Assembly: GCA_003243255.1 (NCBI GenBank)
Contig: QFQM01000173.1
Coordinates: forward strand, 1-9,344
Origin: Flavobacterium psychrophilum
Lineage (GTDB): Bacteria; Bacteroidota; Bacteroidia; Flavobacteriales; Flavobacteriaceae
DNA: 9,344 bases
Reading direction: 5' to 3'
The translations under genes and the position numbers were made by a program. The notes beneath the pieces were generated by a model. The model was not told where the DNA came from. It did no database searches and saw only the letters and a list, made by a program, of their open reading frames with translations. Positions 1 through 6,127 of this stretch are shown here, piece after piece. How positions within the stretch are numbered: the first letter of the stretch is position 1; every line of letters starts with the position of its first letter.

Positions 1-2550
1 AACATCAGCTGAATCAAAAGACTGCCCATTCACAGTAACACGATGAAAGTGCGTCGTGTGTGGCAACAGAATTGTCTGGCCGTTTCTGATAAACCTTTCA
101 GACAACATATTACTTGTCCGGCCCCATCCATATAAATGCAATGAATTTGTAAAAGTGATCTGCCTGTTATAATCAAACTGGGCATCCCGCACAGTACAAG
201 CCAGCCCATCACGATTTGTTCTTAAATACCGGAGATCGCCATTTACACCATTAATATGAGAAACACTCGCACCGGCTGAACCATCAGGCATACTAAATCC
301 ATTGAAACCAAGATCAGCAATGTTATCCTTAGCCATTGCTCCCAATAAACCGGCAAAACTGTCCAGGTTGATATAGTCCCGGGGAGAGTTATCCGTCATA
401 AACCGGATATGCACACCACCCCGGTTATACTCATGTAACCTTGTAGCTTCAACCATCGTTATTAAGTCATTGGGAGCAGCTGGATTGATAGGCCATCTTT
501 GTGTATACTGAATGGTAAACGATCCGAAAAAATGTTCATTATCATTTTCATCACGATAATAATACACCACCTCCGCTGCCTGCGTTGGAATAACTTTACC
601 GATCAGCGTGGCGGCGCCACCACCGGCAAGCCCCTGCAGGTAATTGTAAAGATCATCAGAATGGAAAATATCGTAGAAGGCCCGGCCCACTATCCTGAAC
701 TGACCCTTGGCAGCAGTATCTAAAAAAGTATGGGAAGAACCGTGGCCATCTTCTCCCCAATACGCTTCACTATTGTCCGACAATTTTACGGTTGGCAAAA
801 GATGATTGATGCCCGCAGTAGTTAAGTTTGTATACCAGATATTGAAAGTCCCACGGGCTTGTGGCCTTAAATACAATTTAATAATAGCCTTGTCCGCATG
901 ATGCTTTTTCAGATTCACATAATCAGCACTCGAATGATTATTATTTTCCAGGTCTACAAACGATCCTACCGTTGCACGATGTTCAGTATCCAGCGAATTA
1001 TTCCGCATGAGACCAAGTGCCCCACTGGCAAGCACATCCTGTTCCGACTTTACTTGACAGATCACCTCTTTATTTTCCAGGCCTATCGTTTCAATAATGA
1101 TATATACCTCGCGGCCCAGCACACCGTCAAAAGGTATATTGGCATTGGCGCTATCCAGTTGCGGGTGCAAACTATCGATCGGAATAAAAAAACAGCTTAA
1201 TTGATTATTAGCACTGACAACCTTTTTCTTCGCAAAATAAACGTTGGTAACCCGTGGATAGAAATTAGCAACAGTATAAACATAAGGCGACCAGGCATAC
1301 TGCGCACAGGTACGGGCCGGTCGCCTGAATGATGTTACCTTATTGACAGGCCCTTCCAGGTAGTGCGAGTACAGATTAGTGATCAGGTCCGACTTGGTTT
1401 TTATACCATCCAGTGTGGAAAAAGCCCAATCCAGCGCCTTATACAAACATTCATTATGAGTATTCTTCCGCGAAGCTTCAAAAATGAACTTGAACAAAAT
1501 GCCCGATAAGATAATAGACGATTTGGGAAACCGCGACAAGTGATACAAGTCGAGTAGCTTGCGGCCATCGAAAACAGCCTTTTGCGCAACGAGGCGATCT
1601 TTGGATTCTTTGATCAGGCGCAAACTTTCTTCATCATTTTGAGCCGTATCCTCCGCATTCGTGCCAGCAATCACGGGTCGGCTCAGCATTTTGTACAACT
1701 TATTATTACTGTCGATAGAAAGAAAATTGGGTAAAGTCGTGAAGTCATCGATCACATCACTCAGCAAATGCAGAGGAAGCTCACAAATACCATTATTGGT
1801 ATTTTGGATCGAGTCACCCATAGTATCCGAAAGAATGAAAGCTTCAATTTCCCCATTGTCGTGCCTGCCTATATCATAATAAGAACCATTAATAAACGAA
1901 TTCTCCAGGTAGGTCACCGTTTTATAATACAACAAAGCAGTTACATAATTGATGAGACTACTGTCACCCGTTACTGCCGTACTAACAGGTAAGCCATTCC
2001 AGGAAATAAAATTCCCGGGAATATAATCCTTCAAAAAATTGACAAGGAAATTTGTGGTGTCAGGATTGCCGATGAAAGAACCATATTCCATAGTAGCTGT
2101 AAACAAAGTCTCGACACCTATGGATTTTACCAGCGTATGATGTAGTTCAAGCGTCTTTGAATTGGCGCCTTTGCTTACCACACATGTTACAGTCAGCCTC
2201 GTGAAACGAAGAGCCTGATGATTATCTAATAAAACATTACTGAATTCAAGCACATACTCATTATCCTTTATAACCGTAGCAGGCAGTAAAGTAGCATCAG
2301 TAGGAAAAGCCTCATCCTTGTCATTGTGCAATCGATAACTCCAGGTAATAGAATCTACCGTATCGGTATTTTCGAGGAAGAGAACATACTTATTGGTAAA
2401 CCGCATTGTTTCCCCGATCCGGAGGTTGCGGGACAAATAACTTATCACACAGATCTTCGATCCATTGGGAAAAGCACTTTCACTGAACAAGCCACTTAAA
2501 TTAGATAGATCAACAGAAGGATAATAATTATATATCCGGCTAATATCCAT
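1..2550 (-). CDS. Large effector-like protein with C-terminal LAS (M15/M74-like) zinc peptidase domain, 3' end outside window
   Basis: The minus-strand frame is open for all 850 codons from the ATG at 2548-2550 to base 1, and no stop is reached, so the C-terminus is missing. No signal peptide or membrane segment is visible at the N-terminus. Approximate layout: an Ig-like beta region (about residues 40-140), a mixed helical middle (about 160-420), a second Ig-like region with REVYIIIETIGLENKEV (about 440-600), and a C-terminal domain from about 690. That domain has SHINGVNGD, in which His765 and Asp772 fit the H-x6-D pair of LAS peptidases, and then His831, His834 and His836 in HTTHFH, as in MepA-type murein endopeptidases. 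Known family members cut peptidoglycan peptides. Large size, Ig-like modules and no export signal suggest delivery by a type VI or extracellular contractile system, which is inference. No injection-machine gene lies in the window. The ATG has no convincing Shine-Dalgarno site, which is usual in this phylum. Confidence 0.8.
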   Translation of the reverse strand, partial: MDISRIYNYYPSVDLSNLSGLFSESAFPNGSKICVISYLSRNLRIGETMRFTNKYVLFLENTDTVDSITWSYRLHNDKDEAFPTDATLLPATVIKDNEYVLEFSNVLLDNHQALRFTRLTVTCVVSKGANSKTLELHHTLVKSIGVETLFTATMEYGSFIGNPDTTNFLVNFLKDYIPGNFISWNGLPVSTAVTGDSSLINYVTALLYYKTVTYLENSFINGSYYDIGRHDNGEIEAFILSDTMGDSIQNTNNGICELPLHLLSDVIDDFTTLPNFLSIDSNNKLYKMLSRPVIAGTNAEDTAQNDEESLRLIKESKDRLVAQKAVFDGRKLLDLYHLSRFPKSSIILSGILFKFIFEASRKNTHNECLYKALDWAFSTLDGIKTKSDLITNLYSHYLEGPVNKVTSFRRPARTCAQYAWSPYVYTVANFYPRVTNVYFAKKKVVSANNQLSCFFIPIDSLHPQLDSANANIPFDGVLGREVYIIIETIGLENKEVICQVKSEQDVLASGALGLMRNNSLDTEHRATVGSFVDLENNNHSSADYVNLKKHHADKAIIKLYLRPQARGTFNIWYTNLTTAGINHLLPTVKLSDNSEAYWGEDGHGSSHTFLDTAAKGQFRIVGRAFYDIFHSDDLYNYLQGLAGGGAATLIGKVIPTQAAEVVYYYRDENDNEHFFGSFTIQYTQRWPINPAAPNDLITMVEATRLHEYNRGGVHIRFMTDNSPRDYINLDSFAGLLGAMAKDNIADLGFNGFSMPDGSAGASVSHINGVNGDLRYLRTNRDGLACTVRDAQFDYNRQITFTNSLHLYGWGRTSNMLSERFIRNGQTILLPHTTHFHRVTVNGQSFDSADV

Positions 2551-2739
2551 TGCCAAAAATTGTCGTAAATGAATAGAAAGACAGGCAGGAAATTGGAAAC
2601 GGAAACCGGGTTGGGGGCAAAGTTCTAAGAGGGTAGGGAGAGAAAAATAGCGTGTCTAAATGTAAACATAATACAGTTGCGCACCAATACCACTAATAGG
2701 GTATCACCCTTACCACAACGATCACATCAGACCATCAGT

Positions 2740-2747
2740 CAAAAGTA
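2740..2747 (-). promoter_or_regulatory. Possible promoter -7 box for the large peptidase gene
   Basis: The minus strand reads TACTTTTG, which fits the Bacteroidota -7 consensus TAnnTTTG, about 190 bases upstream of the ATG at 2550 and downstream of the terminator of the preceding gene. No good TTTG -33 box is seen at the usual distance. A 13-bp palindrome AGGGTnnnACCCT lies at 2698-2710 between this box and the gene and could be an operator. The rest of 2551-2805 holds no gene that I can see. Confidence 0.3.
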
Positions 2748-2805
2748 AATGTCCATTTCATTGCGACGCCTCCCTTAAAACAGGTATTTTTTGAGGTATG
2801 TCAAT

Positions 2806-2827
2806 AAAAAAGCCCGCTTTCGCAGGC
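2806..2827 (-). terminator. Rho-independent terminator after the exported-protein gene
   Basis: On the minus strand GCCTGC and GCGGGC form a 6-bp stem (one G-T wobble) around a GAAA tetraloop, followed at once by six T. It sits 37 bases past the stop of the gene at 2864-3397 and separates that gene from the large peptidase gene. Confidence 0.85.
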
Positions 2828-2863
2828 CTTGGAAATAACGTTACTATGCGTAAGTTTCCGGTT

Positions 2864-3397
2864 TTAGTCGTTATAAAATACAGGTTGATTTCTTTTAGGG
2901 ATGACGAGGTCGTTACTTAATGACGGAAGAACACTTTTCAGTTGCTCTAAAGTTTTATTCGAAGAGTCAACAAAAGACCAGCCTTTACCTTTATCATTGG
3001 AGATCGCCAATAAATAAGAAGTACTTACAAGCCGCCCGTTTTTAGCCTTGAGCTCTATTATCTGGGGTACAACAGCTTGTAGATCTACGTTTGTATGAAT
3101 AATTTTTGAGGGCGCCCCGAACGTTACATTGTTAAAAGTAAACCCTTCGTCCTCTGTTTGCTTTATCGACTTCTTAAGTGTTTCTACCATTTTATCTGGA
3201 CCACCAATCATTTTTATTATTTTCGGATGGACATACTTTATATACTCAGCATACTTTTTATCAATAAACAATTGCCCCATTTTTTGAGCAGCAGATACTA
3301 AATGCGCACTTTCCGATGTGCTGTCAGGCGTGGTAGACTGCGCCGGTGAAAAGCTAAAAGCCATACAGGCCACTAATAAACAATAAAAATATTTCAT
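2864..3397 (-). CDS. Small exported protein of unknown function, possibly NTF2-like
   Basis: The 177-residue product begins with a typical Sec signal peptide (MKYFYCLLVACMAFSFSPAQ, cleavage near residue 19-21), so the mature protein should be periplasmic or secreted. There is no lipobox Cys at the cleavage point. The mature part starts with an amphipathic helix, then KKYAEYIKYVHPKIIKMIGG, then alternating beta strands, including one with a GKGWSFVD turn. This helix-then-sheet pattern resembles NTF2-like small exported proteins common in Bacteroidota. The fold call is inference, and no catalytic residue is recognisable. The gene starts 35 bases after the lipoprotein gene stop on the same strand, so the two may be co-transcribed. 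A strong terminator follows it. The start ATG is the only sensible one because it places the signal peptide at the N-terminus. Confidence 0.8.
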   Translation of the reverse strand: MKYFYCLLVACMAFSFSPAQSTTPDSTSESAHLVSAAQKMGQLFIDKKYAEYIKYVHPKIIKMIGGPDKMVETLKKSIKQTEDEGFTFNNVTFGAPSKIIHTNVDLQAVVPQIIELKAKNGRLVSTSYLLAISNDKGKGWSFVDSSNKTLEQLKSVLPSLSNDLVIPKRNQPVFYND

Positions 3398-3432
3398 GTT
3401 GTTAAATAGTATTTATAATTATCGACCTCATG

Positions 3433-3993
3433 CTACAACTGCTCTCCAAACTCATTTATGGTCATAAATGCGGTATCGCCACTAAACTTCATTTCCTTAA
3501 GTAACTTGTACAGATTACCCTTCCCGGAAACTTCTTTAATCGATCCCTTGGAGAAAGAAAAAATAAAATACTGTTCAAAATAAGGAGTTTGATCCTTGTC
3601 AAAGGGAGTTTTAAACTTTGATCCAATGAAATATGATCTGTCAAAGATGAATTTATCAAATTCCGGAGATACTACTTCAGCTCCCCCTCCGGCATCATAA
3701 TCAGTTTTGCTTTTGTCATTGCAAATACTGCCATATTCAGTCACATCGATACAAAGGATCGCATAAGGATAAACCAGTGGAAACCTCCACCAGTCATATA
3801 TGCCCCGGTGCGTATAAAATGCTTTGGGAACAGTTCCTTTATAAATGGAAGGTTCGTACGATTTTAAAGTATCCAAAAGGTGAATAGGCGCATTCTTTTT
3901 AGTAAGAACACCATCAGCCTTTTTATCATCCTTTGGAAGCCAGTTGCAGGAAAAAACAAAAAAAGAAACAAGAACTATAAGCAGAGTTTTCAT
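3433..3993 (-). CDS. Small lipoprotein of unknown function
   Basis: The 186-residue product starts MKTLLIVLVSFFVFSC. The hydrophobic stretch ending in VFSC is a lipobox with Cys16 as the lipidated residue. An in-frame ATG eight codons upstream (4017) would place charged residues before the signal, and only the 3993 start has GAGGG just upstream, so I choose 3993. After a Lys/Asp-rich linker the mature part is rich in aromatic residues (YDWWRFPLVYPY) and contains a DAGGGAEVVSPEFDKF segment. I recognise no family. It lies upstream of the exported protein at 2864-3397, probably in one transcript, and both are envelope proteins. Co-location with a nearby peptidoglycan-peptidase candidate leaves open a role in immunity, but nothing in the sequence proves it. 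Confidence 0.8.
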   Translation of the reverse strand: MKTLLIVLVSFFVFSCNWLPKDDKKADGVLTKKNAPIHLLDTLKSYEPSIYKGTVPKAFYTHRGIYDWWRFPLVYPYAILCIDVTEYGSICNDKSKTDYDAGGGAEVVSPEFDKFIFDRSYFIGSKFKTPFDKDQTPYFEQYFIFSFSKGSIKEVSGKGNLYKLLKEMKFSGDTAFMTINEFGEQL

Positions 3994-3999
3994 ATCCCT

Positions 4000-4007
4000 C
4001 AAATATA
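4000..4007 (-). promoter_or_regulatory. Possible -7 box of the lipoprotein gene
   Basis: The minus strand reads TATATTTG, an exact TAnnTTTG match. A TTTG lies 23 bases further upstream, inside the arm and tail of the preceding terminator. The box ends only six bases before the chosen ATG, so a transcript from here would be nearly leaderless. It would also exclude the alternative start at 4017. The AT-rich context makes a chance match possible. Confidence 0.3.
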
Positions 4008-4031
4008 TACAACGCACGGAGTAAATAAAAC

Positions 4032-4059
4032 AAAAGCGGCAACATTAGTCACCGCTTTT
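4032..4059 (-). terminator. Terminator after the AHSA1-domain gene, potentially bidirectional
   Basis: Bases 4036-4055 form an 8-bp stem (GCGG/CCGC at the base, two G-T wobbles higher on the minus strand) around a TAAT loop. It is flanked by AAAA and TTTT, so it would end transcription in either direction. All neighbouring genes here are on the minus strand, and it lies 30 bases past the stop of the gene at 4089-4514. Confidence 0.75.
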
Positions 4060-4088
4060 AATTTGTTAGGCTATACTTATTTTATCGG

Positions 4089-4514
4089 TTAGGCAGCTTC
4101 AGTATACTTCTTGTAATTATCCAGGATCGCTTGCCAGCCTGCTTGTTGCATTTCAAGAGGATTAGTACCTTCTGGGTCGAAAGTTTCCACCACATGAGTC
4201 TCATCACCCTTGTCTTCGAAAACAACTTTTACCTTTCTGCCATCACCCAGGGTGTATTCGATCAGCTTGTGCTCGATAACTTCATCATAAATACCACCGA
4301 AATCGAAGCTGAAGCTACCATCCTTGGCAGCCATAGTGGTGGAGAAGGAGCCGCCCACGCGGAGGTCGTTGGTAGAAGCAGGCGCATGCCAATCGGGGGA
4401 AGCAAAAGCCCATTGTTTGATATGCTCAGGTTCGTTGAAATAAGTCCAGGCTTTGGCTACAGGAGCTTTAACAGTTGTTTCTACGGTGATCGCTGTTCTT
4501 GCTTTTGTTTCCAT
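4089..4514 (-). CDS. SRPBCC/AHSA1-domain protein
   Basis: The 141-residue product is a single START-like (SRPBCC) domain of the AHSA1 type. It begins with the usual strand ITVETTVKAPVAKAW, followed by the helix around YFNEPEHIKQW, a DLRVGGSF turn, the strand IYDEVIEHKLIEYTL, and a C-terminal helix (GWQAILDNYKKYTEA) after an NPLEMQQAGW segment. Length and order match the family, whose members are named after the Hsp90 activator Aha1 and bind hydrophobic ligands in a cavity. The bacterial members mostly have no defined substrate. The protein is cytoplasmic, with no signal peptide. The frame stays open upstream to 4637, but that extension is unlike the family and would lie upstream of the promoter box, so the start at 4514 is preferred. 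It is a single gene, with its own promoter and terminator. Confidence 0.92.
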   Translation of the reverse strand: METKARTAITVETTVKAPVAKAWTYFNEPEHIKQWAFASPDWHAPASTNDLRVGGSFSTTMAAKDGSFSFDFGGIYDEVIEHKLIEYTLGDGRKVKVVFEDKGDETHVVETFDPEGTNPLEMQQAGWQAILDNYKKYTEAA

Positions 4515-4563
4515 GATTTTACTTTTTAAATAAAAAGAGTGATTATTGGTGTGTTTGATAATG

Positions 4564-4571
4564 CAAACATA
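4564..4571 (-). promoter_or_regulatory. Promoter -7 box of the AHSA1-domain gene
   Basis: The minus strand reads TATGTTTGC, which matches TAnnTTTG plus the favoured following C, about 50 bases upstream of the ATG at 4514. The only TTTG upstream is 27 bases away, longer than usual, so the -33 element is weak or different. Confidence 0.5.
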
Positions 4572-4637
4572 CACCCCATTATAAAAATAGGTAAGTGCCA
4601 AAAACGACAAAATGGAGGTGCTTTGCGACCTATCCAT

Positions 4638-4728
4638 TTAATTCGTGTAATTCGCTAAAATTTGTGTTAACTACAATTCGTGCAATTCGTCTAATTCGTG
4701 CAATTCGTGTCAACTTGTTTTAACTACA
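4638..4728. repeat. 9-bp tandem repeats within a 53-bp imperfect duplication
   Basis: Between the AHSA1 gene and the 229-residue gene the spacer is built from a 9-bp unit, AATTCGTGY. There are four consecutive units at 4675-4710, and more diverged units at 4640-4666. A longer repeat is laid over this: reading the minus strand from 4728 and from 4675, the first 38 bases align without gaps with about 30 identities. The 4728 copy includes the last codons and stop of the upstream gene, so the gene tail appears to have been duplicated into the spacer. Confidence 0.75.
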
Positions 4729-5399
4729 GCCAGTCCCCTGTAAGTAGCCACATCATAATACTTCCCATTCACATGAGAATACCCCGATATACCCAGCAAC
4801 ACGATATAAGGAGCGGTGGCCGATGGCGCAGCTACTTCAAACGATAACGCGTCCGGCTTACCTGGGAAAGACAACATATCACTGGCCACAATTTCTTTAA
4901 CAACACGGCCTTTGGAAAAATTGGGATACAGCACAACTACATGATACCGGTAATGCGTCAGCCCCTTTACATCACTGACAGCAGGAGGTACAACAAGCTC
5001 AACGGAAACCTGCAGTTTTTTCGCCGCCCGCTCCACGTTTACCGAATACCTGGTCCCCAGAAGGTCGGCCAGCTTACACTTGGCATCACATTCCAGTCCC
5101 ATCAGCATGCTCACGTGAGGTTTTAAACCCTCCTTGGCGCGTTTAAAAAAAAGTGACAACAACCGCGACCACAAAGTGCCATCACGATGCTCGTCCCGTA
5201 ATGTATCAAAAATAATTTTTGCTTCACCGTTACAATCCATGAGCATGTCCTTACACGCCTCCATAGTGGCGTTGAGAGAAATAGGAGTATACGTGCCGCG
5301 TTCTGCACGAACATGCTGTCCATAAGCACGGCTGTTCACATGCGTTAGTCCACCAAGAGTGCCTTGAAGCTTAATAGTAGTAGATAAATTTCTGGCCAT
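4710..5399 (-). CDS. Conserved-looking hypothetical protein, 229 residues
   Basis: I do not recognise a named family. The N-terminus (MARNLSTTIKLQGTLGG, then THVNSRAYGQHVRAERG) has a shape I associate with uncharacterised Bacteroidota proteins starting MAR..G.IKL.G.LG, but I cannot test this here. The first 120 residues are mainly helical and basic, with a cluster of Cys (EACKDMLMDC and ECDAKCK). The last 100 residues look like a beta-sandwich (YRYHVVVLYPNF, VVKEIVASDMLSF, APYIVLLGISGYSHVNG). There is no signal peptide or transmembrane segment, so it is probably cytoplasmic. The promoter carries a five-unit 11-bp repeat array, which suggests dedicated regulation. The stop codon at 4710-4712 abuts the 9-bp repeats, and no terminator hairpin is visible after it. 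The ATG at 5397-5399 fits the N-terminal motif. Confidence 0.75.
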   Translation of the reverse strand: MARNLSTTIKLQGTLGGLTHVNSRAYGQHVRAERGTYTPISLNATMEACKDMLMDCNGEAKIIFDTLRDEHRDGTLWSRLLSLFFKRAKEGLKPHVSMLMGLECDAKCKLADLLGTRYSVNVERAAKKLQVSVELVVPPAVSDVKGLTHYRYHVVVLYPNFSKGRVVKEIVASDMLSFPGKPDALSFEVAAPSATAPYIVLLGISGYSHVNGKYYDVATYRGLAVVKTS

Positions 5400-5471
5400 A
5401 AGATAGAAGATTAAAGGTTATTGAAATGGTTTTAAATAGAAGATCAAGTTAAAAAATATAAATTGAATTTC

Positions 5472-5479
5472 CAAACTTA
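5472..5479 (-). promoter_or_regulatory. Promoter -7 box of the 229-residue gene
   Basis: The minus strand reads TAAGTTTG, an exact TAnnTTTG match, 73 bases upstream of the ATG at 5399. The TAAG part is the end of the last 11-bp repeat unit, and the -33 position falls inside the repeat array, where no TTTG is present. This suggests a promoter that depends on an activator bound to the repeats, or one blocked by it. Confidence 0.5.
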
Positions 5480-5531
5480 CAGAGACGTTTTAGAGACATT
5501 ACAGAGATATTATAGAGACCTTATAGAGACT
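5477..5531. repeat. Five 11-bp direct repeats, possible operator array
   Basis: Five contiguous units of 11 bp follow the plus-strand pattern TTAYAGAGACN. Unit 2 has TTTTAGAGAC, unit 3 ends GAT instead of GAC, and the rest match. The array starts exactly on the -7 box of the minus-strand gene at 4710-5399 and extends upstream over its -33 region. A period of 11 bp is close to one helical turn, so bound proteins would line up on one DNA face. There are no unique spacers, so it is not a CRISPR array. Confidence 0.8.
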
Positions 5532-5690
5532 TTACCATATCCCATCCCTATACCTGCCCCTAACCTCTCCCAGGGACGGCAAGGAGGCCGTCCATGCACC
5601 ATCCCGCTCCCATAGCACTCCATTCTTACGATCCTTTGAGCATGCCTCGTTAGAAGTAGCCACCAGGATCAACCATATCCTGCAACCCGC
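5532..5690. other. Non-coding stretch with a G/C-rich hairpin
   Basis: No gene is visible. The stretch is C-rich on the plus strand, with a perfect 7-bp inverted repeat GGACGGC/GCCGTCC (5574-5580 and 5587-5593) around AAGGAG. On the minus strand this reads into GGTTAGGGG-like sequence. Its composition resembles dispersed intergenic repeats of Bacteroidota, but this needs a genome-wide comparison. No T-run follows, so it is not a clear terminator. Confidence 0.4.
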
Positions 5691-5921
5691 ATGCTATTGC
5701 CCGACGGATCCACGGCATGGCTCGATGCAGGGCCAGGCATTACCTATGATCCCGGCTTCAGCGGCAACACCCGCGAAGTGACACTACAGGGAGAAGCCTA
5801 TGAACCCGGCATCCTACCCAGTCAGGCCGCTCAAAGCGGCCAGACCAATCAAGTCGAAAGGCTTGCCGCACTTCGTGAGGCTACCAACACGGAACCAGTG
5901 AAACTCGGCGTTGGAGGCTGA
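5691..5921 (+). pseudogene. Relic of a FecR-family anti-sigma factor
   Basis: Bases 5694-5804 encode LLPDGSTAWLDAGPGITY, continuing through FSGNTREVTLQGEAYE. This is the core of the FecR domain, where intact proteins read LPDGS.VWLNAGS...Y...F....R.V.L.GEAYFEV. In intact FecR proteins about 150-200 residues with the membrane segment come before it and about 130 residues with the secretin/TonB-like end come after. Here the upstream codons are not FecR-like, and directly after GEAYE the frame moves into unrelated sequence (PGILPSQAAQSGQ) and stops at 5921. FecR proteins normally sit in the inner membrane and pass a signal from an outer-membrane receptor to an ECF sigma factor. This fragment cannot do so. 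No sigma factor or SusC-like gene is next to it. Confidence 0.65.
5825..5841. repeat. Perfect hairpin at the downstream break of the FecR relic
   Basis: GGCCGCT and AGCGGCC form a perfect 7-bp stem with a CAA loop. It lies about 20 bases past the point where FecR similarity ends. No T-run follows on either strand, so it is not a standard intrinsic terminator. It may mark the end of an inserted or dispersed element. Confidence 0.45.
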
Positions 5922-5999
5922 ATCCTGAATACCATGTTCAGTATTTTTCCCCCGAAATCCTTTTCGGCAACGTTTGCGTAAAAAAACAATGGAAATGAG

Positions 6000-6030
6000 T
6001 TCGTTAATAATAAATAACTGTTTAGACTTG
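6000..6030 (+). promoter_or_regulatory. Candidate promoter for the pectin genes
   Basis: TTCG, 19 bases, then TAGACTTG gives the exact spacing of a Bacteroidota promoter (TTTG-N19-TAnnTTTG), with one mismatch in each box. It lies about 98 bases upstream of the GH28-remnant ATG. A short GCAA-CGT-TTGC inverted repeat at 5967-5977 upstream resembles a half-conserved LacI-type operator. That is weak, but a LacI-type repressor would suit uronate-responsive genes. Confidence 0.4.
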
Positions 6031-6040
6031 TACCGGAACC

Positions 6041-6067
6041 AGGGCCCAAAATGCCCTATTGGGACCC
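6041..6067 (+). promoter_or_regulatory. Foldable leader with two exclusive hairpins
   Basis: Downstream of the candidate promoter, AGGGC (6041-6045) can pair with GCCCT (6053-6057). Alternatively GGGCCCAA (6042-6049) can pair with TTGGGACCC (6059-6067) with one bulged A. The two folds share the same left arm, so only one can form at a time. No long T-run follows, so attenuation is uncertain. Confidence 0.3.
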
Positions 6068-6127
6068 CGTCTTCGTCCCTCAATTAAATTATTGATGCAT
6101 TTTATTTGTGCGATTGACTCGACTACT

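Noticed and set aside
898..1992. Plus-strand frames of 60-100 codons in the left region
   Set aside because: All lie opposite the continuous 850-codon minus-strand frame, which has recognisable motifs.
4515..4637. Upstream extension of the AHSA1-domain protein to an ATG at 4637
   Set aside because: The 41 extra residues do not fit the family, and the probable promoter box at 4564-4571 lies inside the extension.
5477..5531. CRISPR array
   Set aside because: The 11-bp units are contiguous with no unique spacers and no cas genes are present.
5814..6083. An 89-codon minus-strand frame in the divergent spacer
   Set aside because: No recognisable domain, and it crosses the candidate promoter and hairpins of the pectin genes. 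It is probably chance coding.
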